Source of the DNA: Gemmatimonadota bacterium
GTDB taxonomy: Bacteria > Gemmatimonadota > Gemmatimonadetes > Longimicrobiales > Gaopeijiaceae
Assembly (NCBI GenBank): GCA_015492755.1
Contig: WGEM01000055.1
Span: forward strand, 1-5,211
Direction of reading: 5' to 3'
Length of the DNA stretch: 5,211 nt
Numbering within the stretch: position 1 is the first letter of the stretch; each line of letters starts with the position of its first letter. The position numbers were made by a program, and so were the translations under genes. Positions 1 through 5,211 of this stretch are shown one piece after another. The notes beneath the pieces are model-generated. The model ran no database searches and had not been told where the DNA came from. It worked only from the letters and a program-made list of their open reading frames with translations.

Positions 1-1
1 C

Positions 2-931
2 TTCTGGGGGCTGGCGGCGGTGGGAGGGGCGGTGGGTGTGCTCCTGCGCGCCGCGCCCCGAGGTACCGCGGTCCTCCTGGGCGGGATCGTGGTGGCCCTC
101 CTCGCGCTCACTGGTGCCTACCTGCTCACCATACGGTTCCGGACGATGGATCGCGATGCCGCGCCGCCCTTGCTCCGGTGGCTGGTGCAGAGCCACGCGC
201 GTTATCCGGTGCTGGCACTGGTCCTGGACGGGGTGTGGGTGACGCTGGCGTACTACGGAGCCTACGTCCTCCGGTGGAGCCCGGAGGAGCTGGTGGCGCA
301 GCTCCCGTACTTCGAGCGCTCGGTCATTCTTTTCGTGGGGATGAAACTCATCGGGTTCATCCTCGCCGGCGTCTACGACATGCGCTGGGCCAGCTTCGGC
401 CTCTATGATGCGTTCCGGGTACTTCGTGCCAACCTCTTCGGGACGCTCCTTGCGGTGGGGTTCCTCTTCCTGGTGGAGCGGGAAGGGCTCTCGCGGGGTG
501 TGGTGGCCATCGACTTCCTGGTCTGCCTGCTCTTCACCACCGGCGGTCGACTCACCTTCAGGATCATCGAGGGGACGGCGAGGGCGCTCACCGATGAGGG
601 TCTTCCGGTGGTGGTGGTGGCGCCCGCAGATGGGGTGCCCGCCATCGTGGCTCAGCTACACGGGGTGGGGGAGCCGAAGCTGAGGCCCGTGGCCGTGGCC
701 GATCCTGAGGCCGTGACGACCCGGGCTCGCGTGGGGGGACTCCCGCTCTACGGGGGAGAGCGCGCCCTGGAGGATGCGCTGGCCGGCAGCGGAGCCGCGG
801 CGGTGCTGGTGGCGGGTCGGGTCCCCTCCGTCATGGCGCATCTGCAGGAGTACCTGGAGCGGCACGGGGGGGTGGATGTCTTCGTGTACGAGGTACGGGT
901 GGAGCCGCTCCGGTCGCTTCATTTCGCCTAG
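2..931 (+). CDS. Hybrid membrane protein: C-terminal end of a WecA/MraY-like sugar-1-phosphate transferase joined to a FlaA1/CapD-like membrane and Rossmann-like region (5' partial)
   Basis: The reading frame is open from the window edge to a TAG at 929-931, so only the last 309 residues are visible. Residues 1-16 and about 23-45 are hydrophobic and look like the final helices of a GT4 (WecA/MraY) transferase, ending in YLLTIRFR. Residues about 70-92, 104-126, 139-158 and 164-182 form four more helices. Their motifs (ALVLDGVWVTLAYYGAYVLR, then GVYDMRW, then a late GGRLTFR) resemble the N-terminal membrane block of FlaA1/CapD/WbpM proteins. Residues about 200-309 resemble the CoA_binding_3/Rossmann segment of that family (LPVVVVAP near the start, GGLPLYGG later), but the usual glycine-rich GxGxxG loop is replaced by VVAPADGVPA. 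The protein stops there, with no epimerase/dehydratase domain. A GTG at 20 and an ATG at 146 are in frame, but hydrophobic coding sequence runs on upstream of both, so the start is probably outside the window. Inferred role: inner-membrane start of lipid-linked polysaccharide synthesis. The catalytic part of the transferase is not visible, so a FlaA1-like protein with extra helices remains possible. Confidence 0.72.
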   Translation, partial: FWGLAAVGGAVGVLLRAAPRGTAVLLGGIVVALLALTGAYLLTIRFRTMDRDAAPPLLRWLVQSHARYPVLALVLDGVWVTLAYYGAYVLRWSPEELVAQLPYFERSVILFVGMKLIGFILAGVYDMRWASFGLYDAFRVLRANLFGTLLAVGFLFLVEREGLSRGVVAIDFLVCLLFTTGGRLTFRIIEGTARALTDEGLPVVVVAPADGVPAIVAQLHGVGEPKLRPVAVADPEAVTTRARVGGLPLYGGERALEDALAGSGAAAVLVAGRVPSVMAHLQEYLERHGGVDVFVYEVRVEPLRSLHFA

Positions 932-963
932 GAGCCTGTCCGAGTCAAGGAGTGGGTCGCGTT

Positions 964-987
964 GGGCGTGCCAGGGCCCGCACGCTC
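964..987 (+). other. GC-rich hairpin between the membrane protein and dehydrogenase genes
   Basis: Positions 964-971 (GGGCGTGC) pair with 980-987 (GCACGCTC) to make an 8-bp stem with one G-U pair and an 8-nt loop, CAGGGCCC. It begins 32 nt after the upstream stop. What follows is pyrimidine-rich (CCTCCCGTTCCC) without a run of T, so this is not a classical intrinsic terminator. It could weaken read-through into the next gene, stabilise the upstream mRNA, or be chance in GC-rich DNA. The rest of the 125-nt gap shows no convincing -35/-10 pair. Confidence 0.3.
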
Positions 988-1056
988 CCTCCCGTTCCCT
1001 TCGCCTGCTAGCTTTACGCCTCAACCGCGTTCATCCTCACCCATTACGACAACTAC

Positions 1057-2349
1057 ATGACACACACCTTCGGCGTCATCGGGCTGGGCTACGTGGGGCT
1101 CCCGCTGTCTGTCGAGGCGGCGCGAAGCGGACTCCGTGTGCTGGGCTTCGACGTGAAGGAGGATGTGGTGGCCGGGGTGAACGCCGGCCGCTCCCACATC
1201 CAGGACCTCACCGACGCCGACGTGGAGGAGCTCCGGGAGACGGGCCGGCTGGAGGCCACCACGAACATGTCACGGCTCGCCGAGTGCGATGCCATCTCCA
1301 TCTGCGTGCCGACGCCGCTGTCCAAGACGCGCGATCCCGATGTGTCCTACATCATCGCGGCGTCGGAGGCGGTGGCGGCGGCGCTGAGGCCGGGGCAGCT
1401 GGTGGTGCTGGAGTCCACCACGTATCCGGGCACCACGCGGGAAGTGCTGCAGCCGGCGCTGGAGCGCACCGGGCTGAGGGCCGGGAAGGACTTCCACCTC
1501 TGTTTCTCGCCGGAGCGGGTGGATCCGGGCAACCGGGAGTGGACGACGCGCAACACGCCGAAGGTGATCGGAGGCGTGACGCCGGCGTGTACGGAGGCAG
1601 GCGCGGCGTTCTACGAGCGGTTCATCGAGACGGTGGTGCGGGTGTCGTCGGCGGAGGCGGCGGAGCTGACGAAGATCCTGGAGAACACCTTCCGGGCGGT
1701 GAACATCGGGCTGGTGAACGAGGTGGCACTCATCGCCGACCGGCTGGGTGTGGACGTGTGGGAGGTGATCGACGCGGCGGCGACGAAGCCGTTCGGCTTC
1801 ATGAAGTTCACGCCGGGGCCGGGGCTGGGCGGGCACTGCATTCCGGTGGATCCGCACTACCTCTCGTGGAAGATGCGCACGCTGAACTACAAGACACGCT
1901 TCATCGAGCTGGCGTCGGAGATCAACGCGGAGATGCCGCTCTTCGTGGTGGGGAAGGTACGGGCGGTGCTGAACCGGGCGAGGAAGGCGGTGAACGGGAG
2001 TCGGGTGCTGCTTGTGGGGGTGGCCTACAAGCGTGACATCGACGACGTGCGGGAATCACCCGCCATCGACATCCTACGCCTCCTGAGGGAGGAGGGCGCC
2101 GAGGTGTCCTACCACGACCCGTACGTGCCGGAGCTGGCGGAGGACGGCGTCGCGGATCGCTCGGTGCCGCTCACCGATGAGCTCCTGGAGGGAGTGGACG
2201 TGGCGGTGATCCTCACGGACCACAGCAACGTGGACTACCCCCGCATCGTGGAGCGGGCGCCAGCGGTGGTGGACGCCCGCCGGGCGGTGGCGCGTTCGGG
2301 TGCACAGCCACAAGCCGGAACCACCGACGCCTGGATCGTGAAGGGCTGA
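1057..2349 (+). CDS. wbpA: UDP-N-acetyl-D-glucosamine 6-dehydrogenase (UDP-glucose/GDP-mannose dehydrogenase family, WbpA type)
   Basis: This 430-residue cytoplasmic enzyme should oxidise C6 of UDP-GlcNAc in two NAD+-dependent steps to UDP-GlcNAc uronic acid, a precursor for surface polysaccharide. The N-terminal NAD-binding fold has GLGYVG at residues 9-14. ESTTYPGTT (119-127) and FSPERVDPGN (150-159) follow. In the central domain, Lys206 and Asn210 lie in LTKILENTF, and the catalytic Cys261 and Asp265 lie in GGHCIPVDP. The C-terminal UDP-binding domain carries VGVAYKRDIDDVRESP (320-335). No key residue is missing, and the length matches WbpA (about 436 residues). PGPGLGGHCIPVDPHYL fits the UDP-GlcNAc branch better than UDP-glucose dehydrogenases (GGxCFPKD), but UDP-ManNAc dehydrogenase (WecC) or TviB-like specificity cannot be excluded. 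ATG 1057 is the only sensible start: an in-frame TAG lies at 1009-1011, no other start codon falls between, and the Rossmann strand begins at residue 4. No Shine-Dalgarno sequence is visible before it. It lies 125 nt downstream of the membrane protein on the same strand, so co-transcription is possible but not shown. Confidence 0.93.
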   Translation: MTHTFGVIGLGYVGLPLSVEAARSGLRVLGFDVKEDVVAGVNAGRSHIQDLTDADVEELRETGRLEATTNMSRLAECDAISICVPTPLSKTRDPDVSYIIAASEAVAAALRPGQLVVLESTTYPGTTREVLQPALERTGLRAGKDFHLCFSPERVDPGNREWTTRNTPKVIGGVTPACTEAGAAFYERFIETVVRVSSAEAAELTKILENTFRAVNIGLVNEVALIADRLGVDVWEVIDAAATKPFGFMKFTPGPGLGGHCIPVDPHYLSWKMRTLNYKTRFIELASEINAEMPLFVVGKVRAVLNRARKAVNGSRVLLVGVAYKRDIDDVRESPAIDILRLLREEGAEVSYHDPYVPELAEDGVADRSVPLTDELLEGVDVAVILTDHSNVDYPRIVERAPAVVDARRAVARSGAQPQAGTTDAWIVKG

Positions 2350-2394
2350 GGCCCGCACGTCCGGTGCGCGGCGGGCCCACGGGGGATCCGTGGG
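2350..2394. terminator. Possible terminator region between convergent genes (two adjacent hairpins)
   Basis: The 51-nt gap between two convergent stop codons is almost filled by inverted repeats. GGCCCGC at 2350-2356 pairs with GCGGGCC at 2371-2377, and an alternative inner stem pairs CGCAC (2354-2358) with GTGCG (2364-2368). CCCACGG at 2376-2382 pairs with CCGTGGG at 2388-2394 around a 5-nt loop. The outer stem of the first and the second hairpin share two bases, so they compete. Neither strand has a T run directly after a stem; the nearest plus-strand T run (2411-2415) is inside the opposite gene. Placement suggests a two-way transcription stop, but the form is not canonical. Confidence 0.45.
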
Positions 2395-2400
2395 ATGGCT

Positions 2401-4815
2401 TCAGCTCCGCTTTTTCTTCTTTCCGCCGTCGCTGTAGTAGTAGTGGTGGTAGTACCCGTACTTCCCGTACGTGCTGTAGTAGCGGGAGTCGCGGCGGTAG
2501 TCCACGTCGTTCAGCACCGCGCCCAGCACCGGCGCCCGAACGTTTCGGAGCTGCTCGATGCTGTAGGTGAGGGCGCCCTTCTCGGTGAAGCTGGCGCGTG
2601 CCACCAGCACCACGCCGTCGGCCTTCGTCCCCAGAACCGCCGCGTCGGTCACCACCGTGAGCGGCGCGGAGTCGATGAGGATGAGGTCGTATCGCTCCTC
2701 CAGCGCCTCCAGGAGGGCCTTCATCCGCTGAGATCCCAGGATCTCCGCGGGGTTGGGCGGATACGGGCCGGTGGGCATGAAGTCCAGCGTGCCGCTCTCC
2801 TTCAGGTCGATGGTGCGGATGGCGTCCGTAATGCTGGCGCTCCCCGCCAGAACGTTGGTGAGGCCGGGATCCCGCTCCACACCGAAGACGCCGTGCAGCA
2901 CGCCTCGCCGGAGATCGGCGTCGATGAGCAGAGTCTTAATCCCCTGCTGTGTGAGCGTGATGGCCAGGTTCGCGGCGCTGGTGGACTTCCCGTCCTGCGG
3001 CAGCGGGCTGGTGAAGACGATGGTCTTCGGCGGCCGATCCGGGTTGGAGAAGGTGAGGTTCGTCCGCAGCGTCCGGTACGCTTCCGAGACCGGGTTCCGG
3101 GGATCGCGCCCCGCCACCAGGCGCGCGCCGAGTTCTCCGGCCCCGCCGATGGCCACCTGCGTCGCTTTCCCCCGCCCATTGAGGCCCGCCTGACGGATCC
3201 TGGGGATCATCCCCAGGATGGGCGCGCCACCGGTGGCCGCCTGCACGTCCTCCCGGGTGTGGACCGTCTCATCCAGGTACTCCCGCGTGAACGCGATGCC
3301 GACGCCCAGCATCCCGCCCAGGATGATGCCCAGGAGCAGGTTCAGCATCGTCCGGGGTCTCACGGGCTCGGCCGGGAGCACGGCGGCGTCCACCACGCGC
3401 ACGGTGGCGTCATCCACCGCCTCCAAGATCCGGGCCTCCTGCAGCCGATTCTGGAGCAAGGTGTAGACCTCTTCCAGGACGTCCCGCTCCCGTTCCAGCC
3501 GCAGCAGCTCCACCTCCCGCTGGGGAATGCGTTCCAGGTCCGAGCCGTACTGCGCCAGCATCCGGTCGTAGCCTTCCACCTGGTTCTCCAGCCCCCGGAG
3601 GTACGTGAGGGCGGTGTTGCGCAGCTGCTCCTCGATCTCTTTGATGCGGGCGGTGAGGTTCTGGACGTCGGGGTCCTGCATGGTGCGCCGTTGCAGGAGC
3701 TGGGAGCGCTGGCTCACCGCCTCATTGAGCGCCCTCAGGAGCTCGGACGCGGCCTGGTTGCGAAAGAGCGTGGGGAAGGAGATGAGCTTGGTATAGGGTG
3801 AGGGCTGCGTGGGATCGGCGGTGGCGGCCTCCCGGTCGATCTGGTCCACCATCCGCTGCAAGGCGTCCCGCTCAGCCTCGATGGCGTTTCGCTCCCCCTG
3901 TAGCCGCACCATCTGGCTCACCTGCGCCTCCGCCTCCGCCTGGATGGAGACCACCTGCTCCCCTTCCCGGAAGGCGGTGAGCGCCTCCTCCGCCCGGCGG
4001 AGCTGGACGGAGAGGGTGTCGATCTGCCGCTCGAGGAACCGGACCGTGCTGGTGGCTTCGCGCTTCCGCACCTCCGTACCCTGTTCGATGTACACGTCCG
4101 CCAGAGTGTTGGGCACCAGGTGCACCAGCTGCGTATCGCTGGACTCGTAGCGTACCGCGACGATGGCCGCCTCACGGTTGGGCCTGGAGACGGTGATGCG
4201 TTCCTGGAGCGCCTTCACCGCCTTGCCGAACGGGTGCACCTGGAGGATGAGCTGGTCGTAATCCCCCGCAGCCTCACGAAGTGTGAAGGTGGCACCGGGG
4301 AGCGCCGCCGGCTCGCCGATCCGGGCGGTGCCGTACGCCACCTGCGTCTCCTGCTCCGTCACGGCGAAGGAGCCGTCGGGTTGCCGGTCCAGGACGTACA
4401 GCCCCTCCGGAGCCCAACGCTCCACAAAGACGGAGCCCATGAGTTCCGTCCGGGCCACACCACGGGGCACCTGGACTTCCAGTTGGAGCCCCAGCGTGTC
4501 CACCACCGCCTCCGCCAGCGTCCGGCTGCGGAGGACCTCCATCTCGGTCTCCACCTCGCTTCCGGTGGAGAGCGTCTGAAGGATATCCAGCACCGGGAGC
4601 TCGGAGCGCTCCTCCTGGATCTGGATGGAGGTCTCGGCCTCGTAGACGGGCACCGTATAGAGGCTGTAGGCCAGCGCGGCGCCGGCGCACAGCACCACCG
4701 CGCCGGTGAGCACGAGCCAGTTCCGTACCAGGAGGTTCCAGACGTCCCGGAGGTGGATCTCGTCTTCCGTGTGCGATGCGGCGGCGGGTCCGATCCCCTG
4801 CGGCTCGTCGGTCAT
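2401..4815 (-). CDS. wzc: Polysaccharide chain-length determinant fused to a bacterial tyrosine autokinase (Wzz plus BY-kinase, Wzc type)
   Basis: This 804-residue inner-membrane protein should control chain length and export of a polysaccharide through cycles of tyrosine autophosphorylation, working with the outer-membrane export protein encoded just upstream. A short cytoplasmic start with a Wzz motif (residues 18-32) leads to helix 1 (33-53). A periplasmic region of about 435 residues follows, with charged, probably coiled-coil stretches around 250-330 and 375-410 and a GNVR segment (about 415-465, with IPQREVELLRLERE). A proline-rich stretch (481-488) precedes helix 2 (490-509). The cytoplasmic kinase has the EX2RX2R oligomerisation motif (Glu578, Arg581, Arg584), Walker A PLPQDGKST (Lys610), Walker A' LLIDADLRR (629-637) and Walker B LILIDSAP (711-718). 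The tail has nine tyrosines in residues 779-794 and ends KKKKRS. It is longer than E. coli Wzc (720), mainly in the periplasmic part. ATG 4815 was chosen because GAGGGG precedes it and the Wzz motif starts soon after. The frame stays open upstream to 5031, but that stretch overlaps the export gene and encodes a low-complexity Arg/Ser/Pro-rich sequence. Confidence 0.95.
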   Translation of the reverse strand: MTDEPQGIGPAAASHTEDEIHLRDVWNLLVRNWLVLTGAVVLCAGAALAYSLYTVPVYEAETSIQIQEERSELPVLDILQTLSTGSEVETEMEVLRSRTLAEAVVDTLGLQLEVQVPRGVARTELMGSVFVERWAPEGLYVLDRQPDGSFAVTEQETQVAYGTARIGEPAALPGATFTLREAAGDYDQLILQVHPFGKAVKALQERITVSRPNREAAIVAVRYESSDTQLVHLVPNTLADVYIEQGTEVRKREATSTVRFLERQIDTLSVQLRRAEEALTAFREGEQVVSIQAEAEAQVSQMVRLQGERNAIEAERDALQRMVDQIDREAATADPTQPSPYTKLISFPTLFRNQAASELLRALNEAVSQRSQLLQRRTMQDPDVQNLTARIKEIEEQLRNTALTYLRGLENQVEGYDRMLAQYGSDLERIPQREVELLRLERERDVLEEVYTLLQNRLQEARILEAVDDATVRVVDAAVLPAEPVRPRTMLNLLLGIILGGMLGVGIAFTREYLDETVHTREDVQAATGGAPILGMIPRIRQAGLNGRGKATQVAIGGAGELGARLVAGRDPRNPVSEAYRTLRTNLTFSNPDRPPKTIVFTSPLPQDGKSTSAANLAITLTQQGIKTLLIDADLRRGVLHGVFGVERDPGLTNVLAGSASITDAIRTIDLKESGTLDFMPTGPYPPNPAEILGSQRMKALLEALEERYDLILIDSAPLTVVTDAAVLGTKADGVVLVARASFTEKGALTYSIEQLRNVRAPVLGAVLNDVDYRRDSRYYSTYGKYGYYHHYYYSDGGKKKKRS
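2434..2481 (-). other. Tyrosine-cluster coding tract in the kinase C-terminal tail
   Basis: The codons for residues 779-794 include nine tyrosines (779, 780, 783, 786, 788, 789, 792, 793, 794) spaced by Ser, Thr, Gly, Lys and His. This appears on the plus strand as repeated GTA triplets. In BY-kinases such a cluster is the site of autophosphorylation in trans within the oligomer. Another tyrosine, 773, lies just before it. The tract confirms that the 3' end of the gene is intact. Confidence 0.85.
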
Positions 4816-4818
4816 ACG

Positions 4819-4824
4819 CCCCTC
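4819..4824 (-). promoter_or_regulatory. Ribosome binding site of the autokinase gene
   Basis: On the minus strand GAGGGG lies 3 nt before ATG 4815, with its GAGG core 5 nt away. It overlaps the TGA stop (4825-4823) of the export gene. This decides the start of the kinase and suggests translational coupling of the two genes. Confidence 0.7.
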
Positions 4825-5211
4825 AGTTGCGGATGAAGATGGCGATGATGAGTGCCACCGACGCGCTGAGGGCGGTGGCCACCACGTTGGAGTTACGGCT
4901 GAACCAGCTCCGCTCGGGCACGAAGATCTGGTCGCCCGACTGAATGGGCGAATCCGCGAGGCGGGTGTCGGCGCCGATCTCGACGGCGATCTCCCGGCCG
5001 TTGCGGATGACGCGCACCCGGTCCGGATCACCGATGGGCGTCGCTCCTCCCGCCAGCGCCACCACGTCCCGGATGGTCATGGTGGGATCAGCCAGCTTCA
5101 GCCCGGGTTCGTTCACCGCGCCCATGATCCGGATGCGCCGGAGCACCGTGATGTCGATGGACGGATTGCGCAGATACTGGCGGTAGTCGGCCAGGAGCTT
5201 GGCTTCCAGGC
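4823..5211 (-). CDS. Outer-membrane polysaccharide export protein, Wza/OPX family with SLBB domain (5' partial)
   Basis: The last 128 residues are visible. The frame is open to the window edge and continues beyond it, so the GTG at 5146 is only an internal codon. The protein should form the outer-membrane exit channel for the polysaccharide, docking on the periplasmic part of the autokinase. The visible part starts with LLADYRQYLRNPSIDITVL, the end of the polysaccharide export domain. An SLBB domain follows (about residues 24-70: IRIMGAVNEPG, a TIRDVVALAGGAT helix, VRVIRNG). Next come SGDQIFVPE (91-99) and a strongly hydrophobic C-terminal helix (about 108-126) ending FIRN. In E. coli Wza the last helix makes the outer-membrane barrel; this one is more uniformly hydrophobic. 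The stop is 7 nt before the kinase start, so the two form an operon. The N-terminal signal peptide and lipobox cysteine expected of the family lie outside the window. Confidence 0.9.
   Translation of the reverse strand, partial: LEAKLLADYRQYLRNPSIDITVLRRIRIMGAVNEPGLKLADPTMTIRDVVALAGGATPIGDPDRVRVIRNGREIAVEIGADTRLADSPIQSGDQIFVPERSWFSRNSNVVATALSASVALIIAIFIRN

Noticed and set aside
20..931. GTG at 20 or ATG at 146 as the true start of the first gene
   Set aside because: Hydrophobic coding sequence continues upstream of both in the same frame to the window edge, and neither has a clear ribosome site.
1270..1857. A 195-codon minus-strand frame opposite the dehydrogenase
   Set aside because: It is antisense to the catalytic core of a well-conserved enzyme, and its product is Arg/His-rich with no domain.
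774..2036. A 420-codon plus-strand frame overlapping the end of the membrane protein and the dehydrogenase
   Set aside because: It is out of frame with both real genes, and its product is a low-complexity Gly/Ala/Arg/His-rich sequence.
2395..3801. A 468-codon open frame on the plus strand opposite the kinase gene
   Set aside because: It lies entirely antisense to a gene with clear conserved motifs, and its product is rich in Arg, His, Val and Gly with no recognisable domain. Long antisense frames are common in GC-rich genes.
4816..5031. N-terminal extension of the kinase frame by 72 codons
   Set aside because: It overlaps the conserved SLBB region of the export gene in another frame and encodes an Arg/Ser/Pro-rich sequence. 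ATG 4815 has a good ribosome site.
5179..5188. GGCGGTAG-like string resembling the ops/JUMPstart element of polysaccharide operons (also near 2489)
   Set aside because: Both copies lie inside coding sequence and on the strand opposite to transcription, and only part of the element matches.

Overview
The window is a high-GC stretch of a bacterial surface-polysaccharide (capsule, exopolysaccharide or O-antigen type) locus. It holds four protein genes in two convergent pairs. The outer-membrane-type export protein and the Wzc-type tyrosine autokinase point to a diderm (Gram-negative) host. High GC and the domain style would fit Gemmatimonadota or another high-GC phylum, but this is a weak inference and nothing here fixes the taxon.

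Left part, plus strand: a membrane protein cut by the window start ends at 931. It appears to join the last helices of a WecA/MraY-like sugar-1-phosphate transferase to a FlaA1/CapD-like four-helix membrane block and a Rossmann-like domain, without the usual epimerase/dehydratase domain. After 125 nt containing a GC-rich hairpin comes a complete UDP-GlcNAc 6-dehydrogenase of the WbpA type (1057-2349). A 51-nt gap with two adjacent hairpins follows.

Right part, minus strand: an outer-membrane polysaccharide export protein (SLBB domain, cut by the window end) is followed after 7 nt by a complete 804-residue Wzz/BY-kinase fusion (4815 down to 2401). This kinase has the GNVR motif, two membrane helices, Walker A, A' and B motifs, and a tail with nine tyrosines in 16 residues.

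The genes fit one pathway. The transferase-like protein would start the lipid-linked repeat unit at the inner membrane, and the dehydrogenase would supply UDP-N-acetylglucosaminuronic acid. The autokinase would control chain length and assembly, and the export protein would form the outer-membrane exit. No flippase, polymerase, phosphatase, RNA gene, mobile element or CRISPR array is visible. Apart from the hybrid membrane protein, the content is conventional for this kind of locus, and I see no clear evidence of an undescribed system.
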